DNA from: Sthenelais limicola
Lineage: Eukaryota > Annelida > Polychaeta > Phyllodocida > Sigalionidae
Assembly (NCBI GenBank): GCA_942159475.1
Contig: OW804097.1
Span: forward strand, 11,223,172-11,287,171
Reading direction: 5' to 3'
Length of the DNA stretch: 64,000 bases
Of the stretch, positions 11,014 to 21,251 are shown piece by piece (position 1 is the first letter of the stretch; the number at the start of each line of letters is the position of its first letter). The notes below the pieces were generated by a model. It searched no databases. It saw only the letters and a list, made by a program, of their open reading frames with translations, and had not been told where the DNA came from. Position numbers and translations under genes: made by a program.

Positions 11014-11239
11014 TGGGTCAGATCGTGGGAAAATGTACAATTCACATTCACCAATCCTCTCAAATAGTCCACATTTAAGACAAAAATGAGCTTCAAACAT
11101 AACAGAACTGATAGTTTTAATCAATGCAATACGAAATATACTCAGATATACCTGGTATTCCTCATTTTTCTGCCTTATTTAGCAGAATTTCCTAAGTGTG
11201 TAGAGCTGCCGATTGTACATTTTCTGAAAATCTGACCCA
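11014..11239 (-). mobile_element. MITE-A2 with short deletion
   Basis: Right end is a variant (GATCGTGGG) and left end T type. The AATACAGTTTAA motif is deleted from the interior. Confidence 0.82.
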
Positions 11240-11411
11240 TTTATACATTCAACGAGGCATGTGCCTCTGAACTCTGATATGATGTGTCACAGAGAAATGA
11301 GACAGAAAGTCAGAAAAAAGGTATTTTTCAAAATGTTTTTTGAACAAGAACTCTTTCTAGGAATGTGTCCATGTTTGGACGGTGTAGGGTCTCTAGTGAT
11401 GGACATGTTTA

Positions 11412-11649
11412 TGGGTCAGATTTTCAGAAAATGTACAATTGGCAGCTTTTACACATTTAGTAAATTCTGCTAGATTAGGCTACAATTTGGTCAATACTAG
11501 GTATATTCGAGTATATTTGGCATTGCAGTGATTCTACCAATCTGTTTGGTAAGGTTGACCTGTATTTTGAACTTTATTTTTGTCTGAAATTTGGGTTATT
11601 TGAGAGAATCGTTGAAGCTGAATTGTACATTTTCTGGCGACTTCACCCA
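11412..11649 (+). mobile_element. MITE-A1 with T-type left and G-type right ends
   Basis: Complete. The 45 bases to its right match the right flank of the copy at 16611-16848. Confidence 0.88.
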
Positions 11650-11696
11650 TATACATTCACACATCCATTCATCCATTCACGCCCGAGGGTATAAAT
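11650..11696. repeat. Flank shared with 16849-16896
   Basis: ACATTCACACATCCATTCAT and the following 'cattca...agggtataaata' are nearly identical to the right flank of a second MITE-A1, while the left flanks of the two copies differ. Confidence 0.75.
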
Positions 11697-11903
11697 AAAC
11701 AATATACAATTCATTGAAAGTATTTTCAAGGCCAATAAGAAATAATCATCCATATTTTGATTATAAAATAATAACTTGTTTATAGTTTAACAAGCCTCAG
11801 CTATAATAAACATATAGTTTAACCCCACACGCCAGTATTCAATAAGGACGGTCTAAAAACAAATACAGCAGAGTTGAAATATACCTCTCTACCACGATAT
11901 TAA
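11697..11903. other. Unassigned AT-rich spacer
   Basis: No repeat or gene recognised. Confidence 0.4.
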
Positions 11904-12123
11904 TGAGTCAGATCGTCAGAAAATCTACAATCGGCTGCTCAACAAATTAGGCTAAAACAAATTATAAAGAGTAGGCATATCTTAGTATATTCGGTATTGC
12001 GTTTATTCAAGATATTTGGTTGTGTTGAACTGTATTTTGAACCTAATTTCTGTCTTAAATTTATTTGGCTTATTTGAGAGGATTGGTGAAGGCCAATTGT
12101 ACATTTTCAGACGTCTTCACCCA
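11904..12123 (+). mobile_element. MITE-A2/A3, old copy
   Basis: C-type left end (GAGTCAGATCGTCAG) and a decayed right end. The TACACATTTAG stretch is partly deleted. Confidence 0.75.
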
Positions 12124-12139
12124 TATGTACATATATATA

Positions 12140-12375
12140 TGGGTCGGATTGTCAGAAAATGTACAATTTGCCTTCACAAAACCTCTCAAATAACCCAAAT
12201 TCACGACAAAAATTAGCTTCAAAATACCGTTTAACATAGGAGAACAGATATCAAATCAACACAATACCAAGCATATATAGATTATACCTGATTCTCATCA
12301 TGTTTCAGCCTAATTTAGCAGGATTTACTAAATGTGTAGAGCTGCCAGTTGTACATTTTCTGACGATTTCACCCA
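12140..12375 (-). mobile_element. MITE-A2, close inverted neighbour
   Basis: Lies 16 bp from the preceding plus-oriented copy, so the two could fold together. The left end reads GACGATTTCACCCA, a C/G hybrid end. Confidence 0.8.
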
Positions 12376-12610
12376 TATACTCTATTTGCGTCATCGTGTA
12401 CTGCGTCATACATGCAAATAGTCCGTTTTACAAAGCGTTCCTATTTAAACCTATAGAGACACACGAGTATATGTGGATAGATGCGCCAGCTACAACAATA
12501 GGTTAAATGCGGATTGTAGCCCATAAGTGGGGCTTATTTCTATTTAGAATAGAGTCCAGAAGCACCCCTCGCCCCCCCGCCCGCCCCCGACACCATCGGT
12601 GAGATGGGGG
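12376..12610. other. Unassigned spacer
   Basis: No feature recognised apart from a C-rich patch (CGCCCCCCCGCC) just before the CT array. Confidence 0.4.
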
Positions 12611-13365
12611 ACTTCTCTCTCCCCCTCACTCTCCTTTCTCTGCTCTCCCACTCTCTCTCTCTCTCCCTCAACTCCCTCTCTCCTCTCTCTCCCCCTCACT
12701 CTCCTTTCTCTGCTCTCCCTCTCTCTCTCCCTCTCTCCTTCTCTCTCTCCCCTCTCTCCTTCTCTCTCTCCCCCCTCCCTCTTTCCCTCTCTTTGGCTCT
12801 GTCTCTCTCCCTCTCTGTCCCCCTCTTTCTCTCTCTCCCTCTCTCTCTCCCTCAACTCCCTCTCTCTCCTTCTCTCTCTCCCCTCTCTCCTTCTCTCTCT
12901 CCCCCTCCCTCTTTCCCTCTCTTTGGCTCTGTCTCTCTCCCTCTCTGTCCCCCTCTTTCTCTCTCTCCCTCTCCCTCTCCCTCAACTCCCTCTCTCCTTC
13001 TCTCTCTCCCCTCTCTCCTTCTCTCTCTCCCCCTCCCTCTTTCCCTCTCTTTGGCTCTGTCTCTCTCCCTCTCTGTCCCCCTCTTTCTCTCTCTCCCTCT
13101 CTCTCTCCCTCAACTCCCTCTCTCCTTCTCTCTCTCCCCTCTCTCCTTCTCTCTCCCCCCTCCCTCTTTCCCTCTCTTTGGCTCTGTCTCTCTCCCTCTC
13201 TGTCCCCCTCTTTCTCTCTCTCTCTTCCTCTCTCTCTCCCCCCTCCCTTCTCTGCTCTCCCTCTGCTCTCTCTCTCCCTGCTCTCTCTCCACTCCCTCTC
13301 TCCTTCTCCCCCCACTCCCCACTCTCTCTTTCACCCTCTCTCTCTCTCTCTCGCTCTCTCTCCGT
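12611..13365. repeat. CT array with a ~128-bp higher-order unit
   Basis: Almost pure pyrimidine on the plus strand. The rare non-repeat motif TTTGGCTCTG recurs near 12792, 12922, 13050 and 13177, marking four copies of a ~128-bp higher-order unit made of CTCTCC and CCTCAACTCC blocks. Long open frames on both strands (S/L/P-rich on plus, R/E/G-rich on minus) are consequences of the array. Confidence 0.9.
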
Positions 13366-13675
13366 GACTTGTCATTTTTGAGACAGAAATATTCTCGATA
13401 TTGTAAAAGAGCTGTGTTCCTGATATTCCCATTACATGATAACACTTTAGCCGCAACTTCAGTGGTATACATGTACATCGATATTACATCTATATATCAT
13501 ATATAATCGTCTAACACTCAATTAAACACAACCCAATACTATTAAATTATTAAATTATCATTCAACTGCCAATTCGAAATCATGCAATGTATTGATGGTG
13601 GTAGATTCGTTAACAGTTAAGTTGAGCTTGAGGGAGTTAATGATCGATATTATTCAGTGAGAGATCACCTATATA
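13366..13675. other. Unassigned spacer
   Basis: AT-rich, no gene or repeat recognised. Confidence 0.4.
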
Positions 13676-13912
13676 TGGGTCAAATCTTCAGAAAATGTAC
13701 AATTCACCGTCACCATTCCTTTCGAATAACCTACATTTAAGACAGAAATGAGGTTCAAAACACAGGCTTAAATAGCAGAACAGATATTTTAAAACAACGC
13801 AATACCAAATATAATTAGATATACCCAGTATTTATCATTTTCCAGCCTATTTTAGCAGGATTTACTAAATGTGTAGAGATACCAATTATACATTTTCTGA
13901 AAATCTGACCCA
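13676..13912 (-). mobile_element. MITE-A2, complete
   Basis: Both ends T type (right end TCTTCAG). TATA/TATG flanks. Confidence 0.85.
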
Positions 13913-13950
13913 TATGTCAACGCCACATGCCTATGTCAGGCCATTTATAC

Positions 13951-14142
13951 CATCTAGGCTCAGAGTTGAGATAGTCCCTCCAAACTGAGGGAAAGCCTCT
14001 CGATCGCTTTAAACCGCAACATGCCATACATGTATAAAGCGATCATTAAACCGCCTCATCCAAAACCATTAGCGCAGTAGGTGTCCAATCAATCACTGGC
14101 ATACCATTCTTTTCTGATCAGAGAGGCTGCACGCCTAGACCG
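13951..14142 (+). mobile_element. MITE-B, near complete
   Basis: Starts CATCTAGGCTCAGAGTTGAG and ends GCACGCCTAGACCG. It carries an extra CATACATGTATAAAGCG segment in the middle. Confidence 0.78.
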
Positions 14143-14153
14143 AATATATAATA

Positions 14154-14390
14154 TGGGTGAAATCGCTAGAAAATGTACAATTCACCTTCATCAATCCTCT
14201 CAAATAACCCAAATTTCAGACGAAAATAAAGTTCAAAATACAGTTCAACCTAACCCAACAGATTGCTAGAATCAATGCAATGCTGAATATACTCGAATTT
14301 ACCTAGTATTGACCAAATTTCAGCCTAATTTAGCAGAATTTACTAAATGTGTACAGCTGCCAATTGTACATTTTCTGACAATCTGACCCA
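14154..14390 (-). mobile_element. MITE-A1, complete
   Basis: G-type right end (AATCGCTAG). The left end reads GACAATCTGACCCA. It sits 11 bp after the end of a MITE-B. Confidence 0.87.
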
Positions 14391-14833
14391 TATCCTTTCT
14401 GCGCAACATGAATATATACTGACAACCAATAACAGATTTGTCCACCTTTAACACCTTAACACAGAAACACTTACCCAGCGTTTGGTCAAGCCCAGTCCAC
14501 GGATGCATTCATCAATGATATGTGTTTAAGGTATTATAAAGTAGAGCTGATGAGAGATCTATCAACTGGTTGTGGTCGTTTTACTAGGAAATTCCCTTTA
14601 GAAGTGAGGCCTGGGTACTATAACCTTTGCTCCTTGTTCCTCTACCACCTCCTCCTCCTCCTTCTTCTCCTCCTTCCTCAACACTAGTTGTTTACCGCGC
14701 GGGTAAGTACAATAGATTAGTGAGTGCCTATGCAGGTAGTCTACCTATAGGGGTTCTATGTGAGAAAGGGGTGGAATAGAGTCCCACCACCATGGGAAGG
14801 GGGGGGGGGGGGCACAAAGGTAACATACCCCCG
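14391..14833. other. Unassigned with CTC-rich and poly-G tracts
   Basis: 14640-14680 is (CCT)n-like and 14799-14812 is a G run. No gene seen. Confidence 0.5.
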
Positions 14834-15044
14834 TGGGTCAGATTTTCAGAAAATGTACAATTGGCAGCTGTATACATTTAGTAATATGCTAAATTATCCT
14901 GCAATTTGGTCAATACTAGGTATATTCGAGTAAATTCGGCATTGCATTGATTCTAGCAATCTGTTTGGGTAGGTTCAACTGTATTTTGAACTTTATTTTG
15001 GTCTGGAATTTGGGTTATTTGAGGGGATTGGTGAAGGTGAATTG
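14834..15044 (+). mobile_element. MITE-A1, right end lost
   Basis: T-type left end intact. Homology stops at GGTGAAGGTGAATTG, before the TACATTTTCTG terminal part, and is replaced by GTGTACTATGTATGTATG. Confidence 0.82.
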
Positions 15045-15177
15045 GTGTACTATGTATGTATGTATATTGTTTATTTCCAGAAAACAGTATATAAGATAAA
15101 TCACACTGGAAATGGGTTTGCCCTCTTCTATGGCAGCCATAGCTCTTCCAGAGGGTCCCTTAGACTAGAGTTTTAAT

Positions 15178-15400
15178 TATGTATCAAGGTAGTATATTAA
15201 ATATATTCCTGCATTTCGAAGGCCATCTTATAGAGTATATTATGCTACTTTATTGTCCACCCAGAAATATTGCAAACAGCTTTTTTCAAAAATTAGAATA
15301 TCAAACTTAAAATATAGAAATAAGTATTAGTATGTCCTAATGTTTACTATCATTAGAATCGGCTTGATGTCATCTTTTCAGTTTGATGATATCTCAAAAT
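15178..15400 (+). mobile_element. MITE-D, central and 3' part
   Basis: Runs from TATCAAGGTAGTATATTAAA to GATGATATCTCAAAATC. It is truncated at both ends; the right break joins directly to a truncated MITE-A. Confidence 0.75.
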
Positions 15401-15615
15401 CGCTTTCACCAATCTTCTCAAATAACCCGAATTTCAGACGAAAATAAAGTTCAAAATACAGTTCAACCTAAGCTAACTGATTGTTAGAATCACAATCACT
15501 GCAATGCCGAATATACCCGAATTTACCTAGTTTTGACCAAATTGCAGCCTAATTTAGCAGAATTTACTCAAAATGTGTACAGCTGCCAATTGTACATTTT
15601 GTAAAAATCTGACCT
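15401..15615 (-). mobile_element. MITE-A1, right terminus lost at a D junction
   Basis: Starts GCTTTCACCAATC without the terminal TIR, directly after MITE-D sequence. The left end is present but altered (TTTTGTAAAAATCTGACC). Confidence 0.8.
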
Positions 15616-15696
15616 ATATATATGCTAATAGCACGTGAAGCAACCAATCACGTGCCCCCTCACAATTTGACTCCTCCCACAGCAACTCCAGCTTCA

Positions 15697-15750
15697 TGGT
15701 CGAAGTCGCCAGAAAATGTACAAATCACTTTCACCAATGCCTTCAAATAA
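15697..15750 (-). mobile_element. MITE-A right-end fragment
   Basis: 54 bases of G-type right end (GGTCGAAGTCGCCAG). Homology stops after CTTCAAATAA. Confidence 0.7.
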
Positions 15751-16278
15751 GAAATGATTATAATTTTCGAAACGTCCGCACATTTGATTAGTAAAATCAA
15801 ACTTTGTTTAGTTAAAGAGGATTAGTATTTAGTATTATCAAAAAAAGAAAAAGTATTTATTTAAATAAAAAAAATTTTTTTATTGCAAACAATTTCGAGG
15901 GTAGATCGCGATATTCTCAAGTAATACAATTAAATATTTCGAAAAAAAAACGTCGATATTTGATATCGTTGTACAGAAACTGAATGTTTCGCATGATGAA
16001 AGCCACAATGACTGGTATGGCTAATTAGGGTGGAAGATACTGTAAATAGTTACTGGTAGAAACCAGGAGTATGTGAAAAAATGTACCGCAAAGTGTTGTT
16101 TTTATTACTCGTGTAGCCCTTGGCAGAGGCAAAAAATCCAAAAAATTATTCTATTGTACTTGTTTGATTGAAATGTACTCGTTAACTGCATGTCTATCTA
16201 GATAAACTATTTTTGTAGGATGTTACCATCATGAATTATACCACTAAATGTTAAAAACCTAAAAAATACTATATATAT
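15751..16278. other. Unassigned AT-rich stretch
   Basis: Contains A-rich runs (15840-15880) and no recognised gene or repeat. Confidence 0.4.
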
Positions 16279-16369
16279 TGATATCGATTATTGTTTTGAA
16301 ATGGTTACCATGAGATTACCCTTGTGTAAGCAAAGGAACTGGAATCAATAAAATTTCTTTAAAAAAAAA
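16279..16369 (+). mobile_element. 90-bp poly-A element, copy 1
   Basis: Shares about 90 nearly identical bases with 20254-20347, from TGATATCGATTATTG to AATCAATAAAATTTC and a poly-A tail. Because both copies begin at the same base, a short SINE-like element is as likely as two 5'-truncated LINE tails. Confidence 0.65.
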
Positions 16370-16610
16370 TGATACTAGAACATGTACGTTCTAACCTTAA
16401 TCATTCAAGCTTTTAAAGAAGAAATAAACACTTTCAACTACTCTCTTTGCGATAATCAATGCATAATTCACAGGCAACTGTTGCCGACTCATCAAACTCA
16501 TGAATCAAGTTGAAAGTAAAAGGAGCTTTTCGCAGCTTCGAAAGCATCTTATCTTACAATTTGGTGTTGGGAGACATTATTACTAGACGACTAGATTATG
16601 TCAATACATA
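16370..16610. other. Unassigned spacer
   Basis: No feature recognised. Confidence 0.4.
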
Positions 16611-16848
16611 TGGGTCAGATTTGCAGAAAATTTTACAATTGGCAGCTGTATACATTTGAGTAAATTCCGCTAAATTCGGCTGAAATTTGGTCAATACTAG
16701 GTAAATTCGAGTATATTCTGCATTGCAGTGATTCTAGCAATCTGTTTGGTTAGGTTGAACTATATTTTGAACTTTGTTTTCGTCTGAAATTTGGGTTATT
16801 TGAGAGGATTGGTGAAGGTGAATTGTACATATTCTGGCGACTTCACCC
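16611..16848 (+). mobile_element. MITE-A1 with T-type left and G-type right ends
   Basis: Complete, flanked by TA on both sides. The right flank (to about 16896) repeats the right flank of the 11412-11649 copy. Confidence 0.87.
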
Positions 16849-17125
16849 ATATACATTCACACATCCATTCATCCATTCATGCCCCAGGGTATAAATACAC
16901 TAGTTTCTCTTACACATTCACTCTTAGAAATATGTGGTCTAAATTGAGATCACAATGAGATGTGGTTTAAATTGAGTCTTTCCCATAATCTAAGAAATAA
17001 GCTTCCCTTTAAACTAATACCTATACTGACTTCCTAACAGTGTTTTGGCCACACTGTTAAACAGGTCAGTTACACAAACACATAATGGTTCTTTTCACGC
17101 TTTGCCATTAAATTACACAATATAA
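16849..17125. other. Shared flank then unassigned spacer
   Basis: The first ~45 bases duplicate 11650-11696. The rest is unassigned. Confidence 0.5.
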
Positions 17126-17188
17126 GGGTCAGATCATCAGAAAATGTACAATTGACCTTCACCAATCTTCTCAAATAACCCAAATTTA
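17126..17188 (-). mobile_element. MITE-A right-end fragment
   Basis: GGGTCAGATCATCAG end followed by CACCAATCTTCTCAAATAAC; homology stops at CAAATTTA. The next ~60 bases (ATTGGTGAAGCCATAC...TGTTGCCAAATATTAG) resemble MITE-C, so this may be a C-into-A junction. Confidence 0.65.
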
Positions 17189-17289
17189 TATTATATTGGT
17201 GAAGCCATACTAGCAATTTTTTTTATAAAAATGTTGCCAAATATTAGTATAAATGTCCACAATGCTAAGCCGATGGGAGTTTTGCACTA

Positions 17290-17524
17290 GGGTGAAGTCA
17301 CCAGAAAATGTACAATTCACCTTCACCAATCCTCTCAAATAACCCAAATTTCAGACGAAAATAAAGTTCAAAAGACAGTTCAACCTAACCAAACAGACTG
17401 CTAGAATCAATGCAATGCCGAATATAGTCGAATTTACCTAGTATTGACCAAATTGCAGCCTAATTTAGCAGGATTTACTAAATGTGTACAGCTGCCAATT
17501 GTACATTTTCTGAAAATCTGACCC
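17290..17524 (-). mobile_element. MITE-A1, complete
   Basis: G-type right end (AAGTCACCAG) and T-type left end. Confidence 0.86.
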
Positions 17525-17867
17525 ACATGTCCAAACTGGTGCAGTGCCGCGCCTCAAAACATCGCAGCTGTGGACTACTACTCCCTATTTCACAGCTGTA
17601 GCGAGAACCATTCATTCTACCAGTGTAGACATAAGAACTGCCCACTCCTAGCTCTAGTGTCGCACCCCGCACAGGTGTTCCAATGGCCATCATTACCATC
17701 ATCCCACCTGTCTCAGGTAGGGGAAGGGGGGTGGAGGGGGTCGTTATGATGACTGGTATACAGGTAAATAGGTAGAACACAGAGACATCAGACGTAGATC
17801 CGGCTATGAAATTATAACCGGTAGGAGGTAGAATTACCGGGAAAATAGGACGCGCAGCGGGTGTATA
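17525..17867. other. Unassigned, relatively GC-rich
   Basis: More GC-rich than its surroundings. The open frame on the minus strand here begins inside MITE-A and has no family features, so I do not call a gene. Confidence 0.4.
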
Positions 17868-18104
17868 TGGGTCAGATTTCAGAAAATGTACAATTGGCAG
17901 CTCTACACATTTAGTAAATTCTGCTAGATCTGGCTGAAAAATGAAGAAAACTGGGTATATCTGAGTATAGTCGGTATCACATTGATTTAAAGTATCTGTT
18001 TTATTACGTTAAACTGCATTTTGAAGCTCATTTCTGTCTTAAATGTGGGTTATTTGCGATGATTGGTGAAGACAAATAATGTACATTTTCTGAAAATCTG
18101 ACCG
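17868..18104 (+). mobile_element. MITE-A2, complete
   Basis: Both ends T type with small changes (GATTTCAG left, GACCGA right). Confidence 0.83.
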
Positions 18105-18115
18105 ATGCATGTGCT

Positions 18116-18332
18116 CGGGTCAGACCGTCAGAAAATGCACAGTAAGTAAATTATGCCAAATTAGACTAAAAACAAGATAAATACTAAATATCTGAATATA
18201 TTTTGTACCGTGTGTATCAGAACAGTGTGTTTGCTTATGCTGAACTGTATATTGTACCTCATTTTTGTTTAAATTTAATTATTTGGGAGAATTTGGGAAT
18301 TGAAATTGTACATTTTCATACGCGTTCACCCA
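18116..18332 (+). mobile_element. MITE-A3, old copy
   Basis: Only 12 bp after another plus-oriented copy. The left end is an altered C type; the GGCAGCTCTACACATT segment is deleted; the right end is GCGTTCACCCA. Confidence 0.65.
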
Positions 18333-18495
18333 CATGTGTTGTTTTTATGATAGGAACAGGTGGTTCGTCATGGAACTGCCAACTTACATGTTTTTATATC
18401 AACAAGTGCCTTCAGCCTGGCTCAGAGAAACGCACCCCAAATATATTATAATTCACTTCTAAATAAAGGATAATCATATAAATAAATCATTTTGA

Positions 18496-18538
18496 AAAAT
18501 ATCAATTTTGCGACTTTCCTGGAACACATCACATATAG
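18496..18538 (+). mobile_element. MITE-D 3'-end fragment
   Basis: ATATCAATTTTGCGACTT joined to TCCTGGAACACATCACATA, i.e. the terminal repeat with the GTGACTCATTT piece deleted. Confidence 0.65.
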
Positions 18539-18584
18539 AATGTGTGTTGTTGTAAGAAAGCTGCTGGGGGCCGCGTGGTGGTGG

Positions 18585-18603
18585 TGGGGGGGGGGGGGGG
18601 GGG
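18585..18603. repeat. Poly-G tract
   Basis: Run of about 17 G after GGTGGTGGTG. Length may be unreliable. Confidence 0.9.
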
Positions 18604-18613
18604 TGGCGACTTA

Positions 18614-18734
18614 CACTCCTGGCTGTGTGAGAGGTGGTTATCTCCCTTGTGCTACACAATTTCGTTGGGTGCTATGCACCCTTACGAAATTGCTACGCCT
18701 GTGGGAGATAACCACCTCTCACACGACCAGGAGT
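18614..18734. repeat. Foldback element with two-level hairpin
   Basis: Outer arms: ACTCCTGG...GAGAGGTGGTTATCTCCC pairs with GGGAGATAACCACCTCTC...CCAGGAGT. The loop folds again, CAATTTCGTTGGGTGC with GCACCCTTACGAAATTG. About 50 of 60 bases per side can pair. No coding capacity. Confidence 0.85.
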
Positions 18735-18781
18735 CAATTTTGTCTATGTTTCTAATAATAACTGTGACTTGACCATCCTTT

Positions 18782-18915
18782 ACATAAAACTGACATCAGT
18801 CATTGTTTCCCTTGGAAACGAAAATTTGTTAAATTTTATTGACACCAGTTGTTGTTTCCTTTGGAAATGCAATAACCGAAAAAAAAAATGAATGTAAAGT
18901 GGTAACTGTAAAGTT
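18782..18915 (+). mobile_element. Repeat E, 3'-end fragment
   Basis: ACTGACATCAGTCATTGTTTCCCTTGGAAACG and a second similar block (GTTGTTTCCTTTGGAAATGC) match the end of repeat E, followed by an A run and ATGAATGTAAA. The terminal block is present twice. Confidence 0.6.
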
Positions 18916-19057
18916 CGGATTCTTGTTCTGTAAGACATCACAAAATGTTATGTGCCACGCTGATATATTATGGTTTTGGTATAGCTATCCATTGTGTTAG
19001 TGGTGAGGTAAATGTTTGTAAATGGTTCTGCTAGGTTATAATTAGACCATTCATATG

Positions 19058-19294
19058 TGGGTCAGATTTCCAGAAAATATACAATTGGCAGCTGTACACA
19101 TTTAGTAAATTCTGCTAAATTAGGCTGCCATTTGGGTAATACTAGGTAAATTTGAGTATATTCGGCATTGCATTGATTCTAGCAATCTGTTTGGTTAGGA
19201 TGGACTGTATTTAGAACTTTATTTTCGTCTGAAATTTGGGTTATTTGACAAGATTGGCGAACTTGAATTGTACATTTTCTGAAAATCTGACCCA
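19058..19294 (+). mobile_element. MITE-A1, complete
   Basis: Both ends T type; TATG and TATA flanks. Confidence 0.87.
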
Positions 19295-19403
19295 TATAGC
19301 CGTGCAAGGCAGCACATATTGTCACAGTCCAGTTGTAAAGATAAGGTTCACACACAATCACTCACTATCTCAGGCTCACACAAACCGCTACAATAATAGC
19401 AGC

Positions 19404-19497
19404 ATTTACTCCATGTTGGAATATGTACCACATGCTATTTGTACGGGCGGGAGTATAGTGTGGTAATTTGCACCAGTTCAACGCGTGTGGTATGACA
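19404..19497 (+). repeat. Repeat F, copy 1
   Basis: About 95 bases recur in reverse at 25408-25502, including GTACCACATGCTATTTGTAC and GGTAATTTGCACCAGTTCA. Function unknown. Confidence 0.75.
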
Positions 19498-19579
19498 TTA
19501 CCATTCCCTCTTCCTCTGCTTAAATTAATTGTCCTATAAATTATGGTCTTCCTCCAGTTCCTCCATCTTATTTTGCCCT

Positions 19580-19640
19580 TTACTGATTGATTAATTGAGT
19601 AATTAAGTAATTGATTAATTAATTAATTAATCATTTGCAT
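19580..19640. repeat. TTAATTAA-type low-complexity run
   Basis: ATTGATTAATTGAGTAATTA followed by repeated ATTA units. Confidence 0.85.
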
Positions 19641-19669
19641 AGCTACAGGTACATCTCAATACAAATGCA

Positions 19670-20105
19670 TTGCAGGGAGACTTCGGGCTCAGAAAGTGTA
19701 CAATAGGGGATTTGCATAGCCACCATTTTGAGTCTTGATTTGCATGGAATTATGGGACTAATGGTACAGTCTGAAATCCATAGGAAACATGCCATGTTCA
19801 GCATGGACTATTTATCGATGCTCTAATGTCAATATCCATGTGTTATACATGTTATCATACCACAAGTTTCCATCTTTCCCATCATGCATTTGGTTTTCAT
19901 TGATGATTTATACAAGCTATGATATTGCTGAAAACATTCTTGCAATTTTCGATAAAAATGTTGCTACTATTTGTATGTCACATTTCAACAGAATCCATCC
20001 AAGCATGCACCGTAACAGACATGCGCAGTGGCACATGCAAATCCCCTATTCACCTTCCCAAGCCCTCTGAAATGAACCAAGAAATCAAGAAAAATGTGAA
20101 TAGGA
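19670..20105 (-). mobile_element. MITE-A right-end piece split by MITE-C
   Basis: GACTTCGGGCTCAGAAAGTG left of the C element and TTCACCTTCCCAAGCCCTC right of it join into a MITE-A right end. The rest of this A copy is not recognisable. Confidence 0.6.
19703..20049 (+). mobile_element. MITE-C, complete, nested in a MITE-A
   Basis: From AGGGGATTTGCATAGCCACC to CATGCAAATCCCCTA, with TA at both edges. Its host is a MITE-A end, so this C insertion is younger than that A copy. Confidence 0.85.
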
Positions 20106-20253
20106 TATGTTGTAGGATTACCAAACGCACTAGTGTGTATATGAATTCGTTTCTTGGTATGATATAGTTTGTTTGGAATTTATCATATGCCCTTACGACG
20201 TTGACATAGTGATTCTGGAAGTTGAATATGTGAGTTATGTGAACAATATCGAT

Positions 20254-20347
20254 ACTGATATCGATTATTGTTTTGAAATGGTTACCATGAGATTACCCTT
20301 GTGTAAGCAAAGGAACTGGAATCAATAAAATTTCTTTAAAAAAAAAA
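20254..20347 (+). mobile_element. 90-bp poly-A element, copy 2
   Basis: Near-identical twin of the element at 16.28 kb, ending AATCAATAAAATTTC and a poly-A tail. Confidence 0.65.
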
Positions 20348-20348
20348 T

Positions 20349-20548
20349 ATCAACATGTATAAATTTGCTATATATGATAATATGTATGTCATGAATTGCT
20401 GTGACACAGCGCAGGTGTTGGTGTTCCTATAAAAGAATTGTAAAACACTCACTTATATAATAGTTATAGCATAGTAAAATCATCATGTACTGAGATCAAG
20501 TGTAGTACTGTACACAATGTCTTGATGAATAAAACATTTAAAAACAAA
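20349..20548 (+). mobile_element. Possible 5'-truncated LINE 3' tail
   Basis: Ends GATGAATAAAACATTTAAAA, similar in form to tails at 49.2 and 49.4 kb. No protein remnant. It is inserted directly before a truncated MITE-A3. Confidence 0.4.
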
Positions 20549-20728
20549 ACAACCCAAATTCAAAACAAAAATAAGGTTCTAATTATAGTAACTGAACCGA
20601 CCTCTTTTATCAACAAAATACCAAATATTTTCAGATTTGCCTAGTATTTATAATTTTCAAGCTTAATTTAGCATAATTCGGTAAATGTGTAGAGCTGCTG
20701 AATGTACATCGTTTGACGACCTCACCCG
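20549..20728 (-). mobile_element. MITE-A3, right end missing
   Basis: Starts at CAACCCAAATTC without the terminal repeat. The left end is degraded (CGTTTGACGACCTCACCC). Confidence 0.65.
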
Positions 20729-20745
20729 TCAATGTATAATACAAG

Positions 20746-20979
20746 TGGGTCAGATTTTTAAAAAAATGTACAATTGGCAGGTGTACACATTTAGTAAATT
20801 CTGCTAAATTAGGCTGCAATTTGGCCAATACTAGGTAAATTCGAGTATATTAAGCATTGCAGTAATTCTAGCAATTTGGTTAGGTTGAACTGTCTTTGGA
20901 ACTTTATTTTTGTCTGAAATATGGGTTATTTGAGGGGATTGGTGAAGCTGAATTGTACATTTTCTCACGATCTCACCCA
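20746..20979 (+). mobile_element. MITE-A1 with a C-type-like right end
   Basis: T-type left end with an A run, and a right end TCACGATCTCACCCA not seen in other A1 copies. Confidence 0.84.
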
Positions 20980-21100
20980 AGTGTTGTTTTCTTACTGTCA
21001 CAGCCATATATGCACTACGTCAACATACATATAACATAATTATTTACATTGCTAGATAACTGTTAGATCTATGAGTCTTGTATGTCTGTCATGTTCCCCC

Positions 21101-21243
21101 CAGTCCAAGCTTAGAGCCTCTCAGATCAGGCTTTCCTGGCCCTGGAGAATGGCGTTCTAATGGGATTATAATGTCATTTTACGGTTTGGAGCAAGTGGCT
21201 TTCCCTCAGTTTGAAGGGACACTCTCAAATTTGAGCCTAGACT
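21101..21243 (-). mobile_element. MITE-B, internally deleted
   Basis: CAGTCCAAGCTTAGAGCCTC to TTTGAGCCTAGACT. The GTATGTCAGTGATTGGACGCC block is missing. Confidence 0.75.
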
Positions 21244-21251
21244 ACATTATA

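Noticed and set aside
12599..13506. Long open frames on both strands (up to 300 codons)
   Set aside because: They translate a CT array into serine/leucine/proline or arginine/glutamate/glycine repeats; no start context, domain or splice signal.
17478..17780. 100-codon minus-strand ORF as a possible exon
   Set aside because: Its C-terminal part lies in a MITE-A and no splice sites or domain features were found in the rest.
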